From assembly GCA_947625845.1 (NCBI GenBank), contig CANQQB010000014.1, forward strand, positions 1 through 40,815: a stretch of DNA of 40,815 nucleotides, in the 5' to 3' direction. Both the position numbers and the translations under genes were made by a program. This DNA comes from an uncultured Oscillospiraceae bacterium. Lineage in GTDB: Bacteria > Bacillota > Clostridia > Oscillospirales > Oscillospiraceae. Below the pieces are notes generated by a model that was not told where the DNA came from, searched no databases, and saw only the letters and a list, made by a program, of their open reading frames with translations. Shown piece by piece: positions 7,878-15,943 of this stretch. Each line of letters starts with the position of its first letter. The first letter of the stretch is position 1.

Positions 7878-9257
7878 ATGAAAACACGCGCGCCTCATTC
7901 CAATCAGATCGATATGCTGCACGGGCCGCTGCTGGGGAAGATATTGTTGTTCGCGCTTCCCCTGGCGGCAAGCAGCATTTTGCAGCAGCTTTTCAATTCC
8001 GCCGACGTGGCGGTGGCGGGCCGGTTCGCCGGCTATCAGGCTCAGGCTGCCGTGGGCGTAAACAGCCCCGTCATCAATCTGCTCATCAACCTGTTCGTTG
8101 GCCTTTCCGTGGGCGGGAACGTGGTCATCGCCAACTTCATCGGCCAGCGGAAGGACCATGAGATCCAGACAGCCGTCCACACCGTCGTCGCTCTGGCGCT
8201 CATCAGCGGCTTTTTCCTGCTGGGCCTGGGGCAGGTCGCCGCGCGGCCGATCCTGACGCTGATGGATACGCCGGCGGATACGCTGGACCTGGCGGTGGTG
8301 TACCTGCGTATCTACTTTCTCGGCATGCCGTTTATCATGGCGTATAACTTCGGCTCCGCCATTTTGCGCAGCGTGGGGGATACCCGCCGGCCGCTGTACT
8401 GCCTGACGCTCTCCGGCGTCATCAACGTGATATTGAACCTGCTGTTCGTCATCGGATTCCACCGCAGCGCGGACGGCGTGGCCATCGCAACGGTCCTGTC
8501 CAACGGCGTCAGCGCGTCGCTGGTGATCTTCTTCCTGCTCCGGGAGGAAGAGCCCATCCGGCTGTATCCGAAACGGCTTCGGGTGGACAGAGACATCCTG
8601 CGCCGGGTGGTGCGTATCGGCGTGCCGGCGGGCTTGCAGGGCACGGTGTTCTCCCTGTCCAACGTCTGCATCCAGTCCGCCGTGAACGGCTTCGGCTCCG
8701 CCGCGATGGCCGGGTCGGCGGCGGCGCAGAACTTCGAGTCCTTCACCTTCTTCGTCACCAACTCCTTCAACCAGGCCACGGTGACCTTTGTGAGCCAGAA
8801 CTACGGCGCTCACCAGTTTGACCGGTGCAAACGGGTGCTGGCGCTCAGCCTGACCGCCGGGTTTCTCGCCAGCGGGCTCATGTCGGGCACGTTCTGCCTG
8901 GGGCGCAATACGTTTATCCGGGTGTTCACCAAGGACCCGGAGGTGATCGCCTTCGGCGTGGAACGGCTGCTGCACGTGGGACTGTTCTCCTTCCTGGCGG
9001 TGTCCTATGAGGTCACCGGCGCGGCGCTGCGAGGCACGGGGTATTCCCTGACACCCACCATCATCACCGTGTTCGGCTCCTGCGTGCTGCGGCTGGTGTG
9101 GGTGTACCTGATCTTTGACGGCGGGGAGTCCTTTGCGAAGCTTTTGAGCGTGTATCCCATCACCTGGGTGGTCACCGGCATCCTCATGATCTCCACCTAT
9201 CTGGTCCTGCGCGGAAAGATCTACCGCAAGGACGCGTTGCAGCAGATGAAGCCGTAA
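7878..9257 (+). CDS. MATE family efflux transporter
   Basis: This 459-residue polytopic membrane protein belongs to the MATE/MatE superfamily (NorM/DinF-like), which exports cationic drugs or metabolites using sodium or proton gradients. About twelve hydrophobic segments fall in two six-helix repeats. The first begins with the family-like GPLLGKILLFALPLAASSILQ (broken here by the loop near residue 30) and FNSADVAVAGRFAG; the second begins near residue 235 with VVRIGVPAGLQGTVFSLSN. It starts 1 nt after glpK stops and is probably read on the glpK transcript. Substrate unknown; linkage to glycerol use may be incidental. Confidence 0.92.
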   Translation: MKTRAPHSNQIDMLHGPLLGKILLFALPLAASSILQQLFNSADVAVAGRFAGYQAQAAVGVNSPVINLLINLFVGLSVGGNVVIANFIGQRKDHEIQTAVHTVVALALISGFFLLGLGQVAARPILTLMDTPADTLDLAVVYLRIYFLGMPFIMAYNFGSAILRSVGDTRRPLYCLTLSGVINVILNLLFVIGFHRSADGVAIATVLSNGVSASLVIFFLLREEEPIRLYPKRLRVDRDILRRVVRIGVPAGLQGTVFSLSNVCIQSAVNGFGSAAMAGSAAAQNFESFTFFVTNSFNQATVTFVSQNYGAHQFDRCKRVLALSLTAGFLASGLMSGTFCLGRNTFIRVFTKDPEVIAFGVERLLHVGLFSFLAVSYEVTGAALRGTGYSLTPTIITVFGSCVLRLVWVYLIFDGGESFAKLLSVYPITWVVTGILMISTYLVLRGKIYRKDALQQMKP

Positions 9258-9272
9258 AGGGCGGAAAAAGTC

Positions 9273-9302
9273 GAATCAGGACAGACCGTGGCGGCATAGT
9301 CT
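9273..9302 (+). promoter_or_regulatory. Possible sigma-E-type promoter upstream of sigK
   Basis: GAATCAG (9273-9279) and CATAGTCT (9295-9302) are separated by 15 nt, recalling the mother-cell sigma-E pattern (KMATATT, 14-15 nt, CATACAMT) with only partial matches (about 4/7 and 5/8). In Bacillus sigK is sigma-E dependent, which is the main reason to list it. Weak evidence. Confidence 0.25.
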
Positions 9303-9323
9303 GTACCGGGGTGATCAACGGCT

Positions 9324-10016
9324 ATGCTTTCCGCGACGTTCATGCTGCTTCTCTCCAGCGCGCTTCTGATGCTCCGGCTGGGGGACAACGCCTCGTCCTT
9401 CCCGCGGCCATTAAAACCGCAGGAGGAACAGGAATATATCCGGCGGGCCGCGCAGGGGGACCTGGAGGCCAGAAACATGCTCATCGAGCACAATCTGCGC
9501 CTGGTGATGCACATCATCAAAAAGTACTACACGTCCTCCGCCGACGCGGAGGACCTGGTGTCCATCGGCACTATCGGGCTCATCAAGGGCGTGTCCACCT
9601 ACCGGCCGGACAAGGGCGTGCGGCTGGCCACGTACGCGTCCAAGTGCATCGAGAACGAGATCCTCATGCACTTCCGGGGCCAGAAAAAGTCCGCCGGGGA
9701 CGTATCCCTGTCCGACGCGCTGGACACGGACGGCGAGGGGGAGGGCCTTGCCCTGCTGGACACCATCGCGGGCGATCAGGATATGCTGGAGGAGCTGTCC
9801 CGCCGGGAGGCTACAAAGCAGGTCCGTCAGGCGGTGGACACGGTCCTGGAAGGACGTGAGGCACAGATCATCCGCCTGCGCTACGGCCTCTCCGGCGAGC
9901 CTCCCATGCCCCAGCGGGCTGTCGCCGAGCGCATCGGCATCAGTAGGTCGTATGTATCGCGCATCGAGAAAAAGGCGCTGGAGAAGCTGCGGGGACAACT
10001 GGACGATGAAAAATGA
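9324..10016 (+). CDS. sigK: RNA polymerase sporulation sigma factor K (pro-sigma-K)
   Basis: Sigma-K directs late mother-cell transcription during spore coat formation. The 230-residue protein has a hydrophobic N-terminal pro-sequence (MLSATFMLLLSSALLML, residues 1-17). Region 2 follows, with ARNMLIEHNLRLVMHI and the -10 binding stretch VSIGTIGLIKGVSTY. Region 4 ends with the helix-turn-helix AERIGISRSYVSRIEKKAL. The conserved ARNMLIEHNLRLV and CIENEILMH strings match sigma-K better than sigma-E. The gene is uninterrupted: no skin-like element splits it. The ATG at 9324 has only a weak ribosome site (GGGGTGA at 9309-9315). A second ATG at 9342 would still leave part of the pro-sequence. Confidence 0.9.
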   Translation: MLSATFMLLLSSALLMLRLGDNASSFPRPLKPQEEQEYIRRAAQGDLEARNMLIEHNLRLVMHIIKKYYTSSADAEDLVSIGTIGLIKGVSTYRPDKGVRLATYASKCIENEILMHFRGQKKSAGDVSLSDALDTDGEGEGLALLDTIAGDQDMLEELSRREATKQVRQAVDTVLEGREAQIIRLRYGLSGEPPMPQRAVAERIGISRSYVSRIEKKALEKLRGQLDDEK

Positions 10017-10078
10017 CAAAATATTGGGGTCAATGCGCCAGGTGGGATACAAATATTAGGTATCCCGCGAAAAAGTGC

Positions 10079-10107
10079 TTGATTTATGTACCCATATGTG
10101 GTATATT
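10079..10107 (+). promoter_or_regulatory. Sigma-A-type promoter of the rimP-nusA-infB operon
   Basis: TTGATT (10079-10084), a 17-nt spacer and TATATT (10102-10107) form a near-consensus promoter. The predicted start near 10114 leaves an 84-nt leader before rimP, which contains a terminator-like hairpin. The string AAAAAGTGC just before the -35 recurs before the -35 of sigH at 19769. Confidence 0.75.
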
Positions 10108-10133
10108 TAGGTCAGCGTAAGTCTTGATTCCTG

Positions 10134-10159
10134 GAGTGGGAGCTGTCCCACTCTTTTTT
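10134..10159 (+). terminator. Terminator-like hairpin in rimP leader (possible attenuator)
   Basis: A perfect 8-bp stem GAGTGGGA (10134-10141) pairs with TCCCACTC (10146-10153) around a GCTG tetraloop and is followed at once by six T. It lies about 20 nt after the predicted transcription start and 38 nt before the rimP start, so it would stop most transcripts unless overcome. NusA, encoded second in this operon, acts on such hairpins, which makes autogenous control possible; that is inference. Confidence 0.75.
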
Positions 10160-10197
10160 CTGAGGAAAAAGAATTTGGAAGAAACTGGTAAATCTTT

Positions 10198-10650
10198 ATG
10201 AATCGGATCGAAAAAACCGTGTGGGACCTGGCGCTGCCGGTGGCGGAAAAGGCCGGATTTGAGCTGTGGGACGTGGAATACGTGACCGAGGGCGGCCAGC
10301 GGTACCTGCGGGTGTATCTGGACGGGCCGGACGGGGTGGACCTGGACGGCTGCGAGCGGGTGTCGCGGGCCATGGACCCCATTCTGGACGAGGCGGACCC
10401 GGTGCCGGACAGCTATATCTTTGAGGTCAGCTCCGCCGGGTGCGAGCGGGCTCTGAAGCGGCCCACGGATTTTGAACGGTTTCTGGGCTCCAATGTGGAG
10501 GTCCGGCTCTACAGCGCCGTGGACGGCGCCAAACAGTGGGTGGGGAAGCTCCTGGCTTACGACAACGGGGACGTGACCGTGGACGCCGGCGGAGAGCGCC
10601 GGTTTGCAAAGAATCAAATCGCCAGCGTCAGGCTGCGGATGGAAATATAA
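10198..10650 (+). CDS. rimP: Ribosome maturation factor RimP
   Basis: RimP assists assembly of the 30S ribosomal subunit. The 150-residue length and both domains fit the family. An alpha/beta domain (residues 1-85) carries the conserved GFELWDVEYV and LRVYLDGPDGVDLDGCE. It is followed by SSAGCERALKRPTDFERFLG and a small C-terminal SH3-like barrel (about 86-150). It is the first gene of the classical nusA operon, 14 nt before nusA. The ribosome site in front of ATG 10198 is poor (GGAAG too far upstream), so translation may be moderate or depend on leader folding. Confidence 0.96.
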   Translation: MNRIEKTVWDLALPVAEKAGFELWDVEYVTEGGQRYLRVYLDGPDGVDLDGCERVSRAMDPILDEADPVPDSYIFEVSSAGCERALKRPTDFERFLGSNVEVRLYSAVDGAKQWVGKLLAYDNGDVTVDAGGERRFAKNQIASVRLRMEI

Positions 10651-10664
10651 CGGAGGAAAGAAAA

Positions 10665-11717
10665 ATGAACGCCGAATTTTTTGAAGCCATCGAGGACTTG
10701 GAGCGCGAAAAGGGAATTCCCCGGGAATATATGTACGACAAGATCAACCAGGCCATGATCGCCGCCTTCCGCAAGGACCATCCGGACGCGGCGGACAACG
10801 TGGTGGTGGAGCTGGACGAGGACAAGAAGAAGGTCGAGATGTTCGTGGTCACCAACGTGGTGGACGTGGTCGAGGACCCCGCCGTGGAGATGACCCTTGC
10901 CGACGCGCAGATGATCTCCCGCCGGGCCAAGGTTGGCGGTCAGATCAAGGTCCCCGTGAACACCAGGGAGCTGGGCCGTATCGCTGCCCAGAACGCCAAG
11001 CAGGTGATCATCCAGGGCATCCGGGAGGCGGAACGCGGGCTTATCTACGACGAGTTCACCAGCCGTGAGCATGAGATACTCACCGGCGAGGTGGCTCGTA
11101 TCGACCCGCGCACCGGCAACGTGTCCATGCGCATAAGCTCCAACTCGGAGTATACGGACGCGCTGCTGTCCGTCAACGAACAGATCAGGGACGAAGCGCT
11201 GACGGAAGGCCAGCTTGTGAAGGTCTATGTCATCGAAGTGCGCAAATCTACCCGCGGGCCCCAGGTGCTGGTGAGCCGGACACATCCGGTGCTGGTGAAG
11301 CGGCTGTTCGAGCTGGAGGTGCCCGAGATAGCGGACGGCACCGTGGAGATCATGAGCATCGCCAGGGAAGCCGGGTCCAGGACCAAGATGGCCGTGTGGA
11401 GCACGGCGGCGGACGTGGATCCCATCGGCGCGTGCGTCGGTCCCCGGGGCGGGCGCGTGTCCAGCATCGTGGATGAGCTGGGCGGCGAGAAGATCGATAT
11501 CGTCAAATACAGCGAGATCCCCGAGGAATACGTCTCCGCGGCACTGTCCCCGGCGGAGGTGCTGAACGTGTATATGGACGAGAGCGGCAAGTCCTGCCGG
11601 GTCATCGTGCCGGACAACCAGCTCTCTCTGGCCATCGGCAAGGAGGGGCAGAACGCCCGTCTGGCCGCCAAGCTGACCGGCATCAAGATCGACATCAAGC
11701 CGGAGAGCGAGGACTGA
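10665..11717 (+). CDS. nusA: Transcription termination/antitermination factor NusA
   Basis: NusA binds RNA polymerase and nascent RNA and modulates pausing, termination and antitermination. The 350-residue protein shows the N-terminal polymerase-binding domain (1-~125), the S1 domain (near 130-200, beginning LTGEVARIDPRTGNV) and two KH domains with IGACVGPRGGRV and LAIGKEGQNARLAAKLTG. It ends there, without the acidic repeats of enterobacterial NusA, as usual in Firmicutes. I use the ATG at 10665 because CGGAGGAAAG precedes it; longer in-frame versions run into rimP. Confidence 0.97.
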   Translation: MNAEFFEAIEDLEREKGIPREYMYDKINQAMIAAFRKDHPDAADNVVVELDEDKKKVEMFVVTNVVDVVEDPAVEMTLADAQMISRRAKVGGQIKVPVNTRELGRIAAQNAKQVIIQGIREAERGLIYDEFTSREHEILTGEVARIDPRTGNVSMRISSNSEYTDALLSVNEQIRDEALTEGQLVKVYVIEVRKSTRGPQVLVSRTHPVLVKRLFELEVPEIADGTVEIMSIAREAGSRTKMAVWSTAADVDPIGACVGPRGGRVSSIVDELGGEKIDIVKYSEIPEEYVSAALSPAEVLNVYMDESGKSCRVIVPDNQLSLAIGKEGQNARLAAKLTGIKIDIKPESED

Positions 11718-11720
11718 GCA

Positions 11721-11984
11721 ATGGCCGAGCCTGTGCGGATGTGCGTGGGGTGCCGGGAACACACCGCGAAAAAGGACCTGATCCGTATCGTGCGCACCCC
11801 GACGGGCGATATCGTGGCCGACGCCAGGGGCAAGACCCCCGGCCGGGGCGCGTATATATGCCGGAAGAAAGAGTGCCTGGCAAAGGCCCGGAAGAGCCGG
11901 GCGTTGGAACGGATGCTGTCGGCTTCCATCAGCCCCGAGACCTATGCCGCTCTGGAGGCGGCCATCGAGGCGGCGGATGGATAA
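11721..11984 (+). CDS. ylxR: YlxR family RNA-binding protein (RnpM/DUF448)
   Basis: This 87-residue basic protein has the YlxR signature: RMCVGCREHTAKKDLIRIV at residues 6-24 and the later GRGAYICRKKECLAKARK. YlxR proteins bind RNA, and in some Firmicutes they are reported to modulate RNase P. It sits in the standard place between nusA and the L7Ae-like gene, 3 nt after nusA, and overlaps the next gene by 8 nt, consistent with coupled translation. The family is certain; the biochemical role is taken from homologues. Confidence 0.92.
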   Translation: MAEPVRMCVGCREHTAKKDLIRIVRTPTGDIVADARGKTPGRGAYICRKKECLAKARKSRALERMLSASISPETYAALEAAIEAADG

Positions 11985-12309
11985 GGCCATGGGTTATTTA
12001 GGGCTGGCTGCACGGGCAGGAAAGCTCACGATCGGCGCGGAGGACTGCGCCGCTGCGATGAAAAAGCGCAGAGGCGGCCTGCTGGTCGCGGCGGCCGACG
12101 CGTCGGAAAACACGTTGGACCGGGCCGGTCGCATGACGGCCGGCAGGGAAGAGCGCCTGTACCGCACAGGGTATACAAAACGGCAGCTTGCCGACGCCGC
12201 CGGCAGAGCTGCGCCTGTGGCGCTGGCGTTCATCGGTGACGACGGCCTTGCCCAGGCGTTCAGGAAGGCAGCGGAATTGGATCGAAGACAACAGGAGGAG
12301 CGAGTATGA
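11977..12309 (+). CDS. ylxQ: L7Ae-like ribosomal/kink-turn RNA-binding protein (YlxQ)
   Basis: This 110-residue protein belongs to the L7Ae/L30e/S12e group. It has the family opening MGYLGLAARAGKLTIGAEDCAAAM and a central LLVAAADASENT that corresponds to the RNA-contacting part of L7Ae. Family members bind kink-turn RNA. I start it at ATG 11977 rather than upstream at 11944, because homologues begin close to the GYLGLA motif. It overlaps ylxR by 8 nt, and its TGA overlaps the infB ATG (ATGA, 12306-12309). Confidence 0.85.
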   Translation: MDKAMGYLGLAARAGKLTIGAEDCAAAMKKRRGGLLVAAADASENTLDRAGRMTAGREERLYRTGYTKRQLADAAGRAAPVALAFIGDDGLAQAFRKAAELDRRQQEERV

Positions 12310-14651
12310 GCAGTTTGGTGAAATATCGCGTGCATGAGGTGGCGAAGGATTTTGGCGTCACCTCCAAGGTCATTACGGAGATCCTTTCTCAGTATGCCAC
12401 CACCCCCAAGAACCATATGCAGGTGCTGGAGGATGAGGAGCTGAGCATCATCTTCGAGTACATGACCCAGCACAACCAGATGGAGAGCATCGCGGACGTG
12501 TTTGCCGATACCGCTCCGGCCAAGGAGAAGAAGGCCCCCGCCGCCTCCGGGCAGGATAAGGGGCAGCGATCCGCGCCGACCGGGGACAAGGCGTCCCAGG
12601 CCGCCGCGCCTGCCCAGGCACAGCAGCCAAAACAGCCCAAGCCCGACAAGCCCCATGTGCCCAAGCAGATGCCCCAGAAAAAGGTTGTGGACACAAGAGG
12701 CTCCGCCAACACGAACCTTTCCAAATACGACGAGCGCTTTGACCGCATGGCCGGGGACAAGGCCGATAAGATGAAGCGGGGCAAGGAGAAGATCGGCTCC
12801 CGGAACAAGCAGCGTCAGAACACCGCCGCCGCCAGCGCCAAGCGCCGTCAGGAGGAGCGGGACAAGATGCAGCGGCTCCAGTTCGAGATCGCGAAGAAGG
12901 CCCCCACGCGGGTGCAGATCCCTGACGAGATCTCCGTGCAGGAGCTGGCCGTGCGGATGAAAAAGAGCGGCGCGGAAGTGGTGCGCAAGCTCATCAAAAT
13001 GGGCGTTATGGCGGGACTTCCCGACATCATCGACTATGACACCGCGGCGCTGGTCGCCATGGAGTTCAATTGCAAGATCGAGCACGAAGTGGTCGTGACC
13101 GTGGAGGAAAAGCTCATCGACGACCACGTGGACACGGAGGAAGAACTGGTCCCCCGGGCGCCCGTGGTGGTGGTCATGGGCCACGTGGACCACGGCAAGA
13201 CGTCCCTGCTGGACTATATCCGCCACACGAAGGTGGCGGCGGGGGAGGCCGGCGGTATAACCCAGGCCATCGGCGCGTATATCGTGGACATCAACGGCAG
13301 CCCCGTCACGTTCCTGGATACGCCGGGCCATGAGGCGTTCACCTCCATGCGCGCGAGGGGCGCGATGGTGACGGACGTGGCCATTCTGGTGGTGGCCGCC
13401 ACGGAGGGCATCAAGCCCCAGACCGTGGAGTCTATCAACCACGCCAAGGCCGCCAATATCCCCATCGTGGTGGCCGTGAACAAAATGGATATGCCCGGCG
13501 CCAACGCGGACCGGGTCAAGCAGGAGCTGACCGAGTACGACCTGGTCCCGGAGGAATGGGGCGGCGAGACCATCGTCTGTCCCATCTCCGCCAAGACCGG
13601 CCAGGGTGTCGACGAGCTTCTGGAAATGCTGGCCCTGCAGACCGAGATGCTGGGCCTGAAGGCCAACCCTGACCGGGCCGCCAGCGGCACCGTCATCGAG
13701 GCGCGGCTGGATAAGGGCCGGGGTCCCATCATGACCGTTCTGGTGCAAAACGGCACGCTGAAGCAGGGCGACGTGATCATCGCCGGCACGGCGGTGGGCC
13801 GGGTCCGCACCATGATCAACGACAAGGGCCAGCGGGTCACCGAGGCCGGACCCTCCGTGCCCGTGGAGATCGCCGGCATGAACGAGGTACCCAACGCCGG
13901 GGACAACTTCAACGCCGTCGCCGACGAGCGCATGGCCCGCGAGCTGGTGGAGGAGCGCAAGGCCAAGGCCAAGCTGGCCGCCAATACCGCGCCCAAGAAG
14001 GTCTCCCTGGACGATTTGTTCGCCCGTATCCAGGAGGGCGAGATGAAGGACTTCAACATCATCGTCAAGGCCGACGTGAAGGGCAGCGCCGAGGCGGTGA
14101 AGGCGTCGCTGGAGAAGCTGTCCAACGAGGAGGTCCGGGTACGGGTCATCCACTGCGGCGTAGGCGCCATCAACGAGTCCGACGTGATGCTGGCCTCTAC
14201 CTCCGGCGCGGTCATCGTGGGCTTCAACGTGCGGCCCGACAACGCCGCGCGTGACAGCGCCGCGCGGGACCATGTGGACGTCCGGCTCTACCGGGTCATT
14301 TACGACTGCATCAACGAGATCGAAGCGGCCATGAAGGGCATGCTGGCCCCCAAGTACTCGGAGAAGATCATCGGCCACGCCGAGGTACGCCAGACCTACA
14401 AGGTCTCCAAGGTGGGCACGGTCTGCGGCTGCTACGTGCTGGACGGCAAGATCCAGCGCAACTGCAAGGTCCGGGTCCTGCGGGACAATGTGGTGGCCTA
14501 TGAGGGCGACCTGGCCAGCCTGCGCCGGTTCAAGGACGACGTGCGTGAGGTGGCCGCCGGGTACGAGTGCGGCATGCAGGTGGATAAGTTCAACGACGTG
14601 AAGGAACAGGACGTCATCGAGTGCTTTGTGATGGAGCGGATCAATGCCTAA
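12306..14651 (+). CDS. infB: Translation initiation factor IF-2
   Basis: IF-2 is the GTPase that brings fMet-tRNA to the 30S subunit and promotes 50S joining. The 781 residues contain an N-terminal IF2N domain (1-55, VHEVAKDFGVTSKVITEIL), a low-complexity linker rich in Ala, Pro, Gln and Lys (65-200), a second IF2N-like domain (~205-260), and the G domain. G1 is GHVDHGKTS from residue 292, G3 DTPGHEAF and G4 NKMD. Domain II and the C-terminal IF-2 domains follow. Its start overlaps the ylxQ stop and its end overlaps rbfA by 8 nt. Confidence 0.98.
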   Translation: MSSLVKYRVHEVAKDFGVTSKVITEILSQYATTPKNHMQVLEDEELSIIFEYMTQHNQMESIADVFADTAPAKEKKAPAASGQDKGQRSAPTGDKASQAAAPAQAQQPKQPKPDKPHVPKQMPQKKVVDTRGSANTNLSKYDERFDRMAGDKADKMKRGKEKIGSRNKQRQNTAAASAKRRQEERDKMQRLQFEIAKKAPTRVQIPDEISVQELAVRMKKSGAEVVRKLIKMGVMAGLPDIIDYDTAALVAMEFNCKIEHEVVVTVEEKLIDDHVDTEEELVPRAPVVVVMGHVDHGKTSLLDYIRHTKVAAGEAGGITQAIGAYIVDINGSPVTFLDTPGHEAFTSMRARGAMVTDVAILVVAATEGIKPQTVESINHAKAANIPIVVAVNKMDMPGANADRVKQELTEYDLVPEEWGGETIVCPISAKTGQGVDELLEMLALQTEMLGLKANPDRAASGTVIEARLDKGRGPIMTVLVQNGTLKQGDVIIAGTAVGRVRTMINDKGQRVTEAGPSVPVEIAGMNEVPNAGDNFNAVADERMARELVEERKAKAKLAANTAPKKVSLDDLFARIQEGEMKDFNIIVKADVKGSAEAVKASLEKLSNEEVRVRVIHCGVGAINESDVMLASTSGAVIVGFNVRPDNAARDSAARDHVDVRLYRVIYDCINEIEAAMKGMLAPKYSEKIIGHAEVRQTYKVSKVGTVCGCYVLDGKIQRNCKVRVLRDNVVAYEGDLASLRRFKDDVREVAAGYECGMQVDKFNDVKEQDVIECFVMERINA

Positions 14652-15015
14652 CTACCACATCGACCGTATCAACGACGATATCCGCCGGGTGCTGGCGGAG
14701 AAGCTGCGGGAGGTTAAGGACCCCCGCGTGGCACAGGGCGCGATGCTCACCGTGACCCACACGGATACCACCAACGACCTGCGCTACTGCAAGGTCTATA
14801 TCAGCGTGCTGGGCGAGGTGGACGAAAAGCAGCTCGTCAAGGGCCTGAAGTCCGTGTCCGGGTATCTGCGCCGGGAGCTGGGTCACAGCCTGGACCTGCG
14901 CTATACGCCGGAGCTGACCTTCGTGCTGGACGACTCCATCGCCCACGGCGCGTATATCAATAAACTCATCAACGAACTGGACATTCAACATGACGACGAC
15001 GATGACTCTCAATGA
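14644..15015 (+). CDS. rbfA: 30S ribosome-binding factor RbfA
   Basis: RbfA binds the immature 30S subunit near the 16S rRNA 5' end and is needed for late assembly and cold adaptation. At 123 residues it has the usual single KH-like domain: RINDDIRRVLAEKLREVKDPRV at the N-terminus (split by a loop) and the central LRYCKVYISVLG. It ends with LRYTPELTFVLDDSI and an acidic tail of Asp residues. Its ATG lies within the end of infB (8-nt overlap) and its last 26 nt overlap nrnA, so the three are translationally linked. Confidence 0.96.
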   Translation: MPNYHIDRINDDIRRVLAEKLREVKDPRVAQGAMLTVTHTDTTNDLRYCKVYISVLGEVDEKQLVKGLKSVSGYLRRELGHSLDLRYTPELTFVLDDSIAHGAYINKLINELDIQHDDDDDSQ

Positions 15016-15943
15016 TTGCGTAGAATATCTCAAAGATAACGACGGATACCTGCTTTTAACGCATGTCCGTCCGGACGGCGACACGCTTGGAAGTGCCGCC
15101 GCCCTTTGTCATATCCTGCGCCGGATGGGCAAGACCGCCTATCTCTATGACAACCCCCAGGTGACGGCCACGTACTCCCTGTTCGTGGACCGGTACCTGG
15201 CTCCGGAGGATTTCAGACCCGCGTGCACCGTGGCGGTGGACCTGGCGTCGGAAAACCTGTTCCCGGAGGGGTTTTCCCAAAAGAGTACCGTGGACCTGTG
15301 CATCGACCACCATCCCACCAACTCCCATTATGCAAAGCTTCTTCTCTGCGACCCGGAGAAGGCCTCCTGCGGGGAGATCGTGCTGGAACTGGCCAAACTT
15401 ATGCTGGGACAGCTCGACGAGACGACGGCCAATTTGCTCTACATCGCCGTGAGCACGGACTGCGGCTGCTTTGTCTACGCCAACACCAAGCCGGATACCC
15501 ACCGGGCCGCGGCGGAGCTCATGGACGCCGGCGCGGACTATAAGACGCTCAACAAGCTCCTGTTCCGGACCTACTCTTACTCCCGCCTGATGCTGGAGGG
15601 GCTGATCTACACCGGCATGCGCCGGTACGGACAGGGCAACTGCGTCACGGTCGTCACCGTGACGCTGGAGATGATGGAACAGAGCGGCGCCACGGAGGAC
15701 GACTGCGAGGACCTGGCGTCCCTGGCCGGGCGCGTAGAGGGCAACCGGGTGGCGGTGACCATCCGGGAGCTGGAGCCGGGACTTTGCAAGGTGAGCCTGC
15801 GCAGCGGCGAGGATTTTGACTGCGCCGCCATATGTGCCCTGCACGGGGGCGGCGGGCATAAAATGGCCGCGGGCTGCACGGTCCATTCCGACCCGGACGA
15901 GACGCGGGACACCATCGTCTGGGACATTCTGGAGGCCATCTGA
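14990..15943 (+). CDS. nrnA: DHH family phosphoesterase (NrnA-type nanoRNase/pAp phosphatase)
   Basis: NrnA-type enzymes degrade 2-5 nt RNA and dephosphorylate 3'-phosphoadenosine 5'-phosphate using two metal ions. The 317-residue protein has the DHH domain metal motifs THVRPDGDTLGSA (near residue 24), a DLAS region, DHHPTN (near 108) and a later STDCGCF. The C-terminal DHHA1 domain carries the substrate-binding GGGGHKMAAGC (near 288). It lies between rbfA and truB as in many Firmicutes, overlapping both (26 nt and a shared TGATG). The start could also be the ATG at 15002; both give the same domains. Confidence 0.93.
   Translation: MTTTMTLNDCVEYLKDNDGYLLLTHVRPDGDTLGSAAALCHILRRMGKTAYLYDNPQVTATYSLFVDRYLAPEDFRPACTVAVDLASENLFPEGFSQKSTVDLCIDHHPTNSHYAKLLLCDPEKASCGEIVLELAKLMLGQLDETTANLLYIAVSTDCGCFVYANTKPDTHRAAAELMDAGADYKTLNKLLFRTYSYSRLMLEGLIYTGMRRYGQGNCVTVVTVTLEMMEQSGATEDDCEDLASLAGRVEGNRVAVTIRELEPGLCKVSLRSGEDFDCAAICALHGGGGHKMAAGCTVHSDPDETRDTIVWDILEAI

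Noticed and set aside
10042-10066. Inverted repeat GGGATAC/GTATCCC after sigK as a terminator
   Set aside because: The stem is followed by GCGAAAAAGTG, not a T-run, so termination is not supported; it may still be a weak 3' structure.
11994-14378. 794-codon minus-strand open frame opposite infB
   Set aside because: A shadow of G+C-rich coding bias: composition is rich in His, Gly and Leu with no domain, while infB on the other strand is unmistakable.
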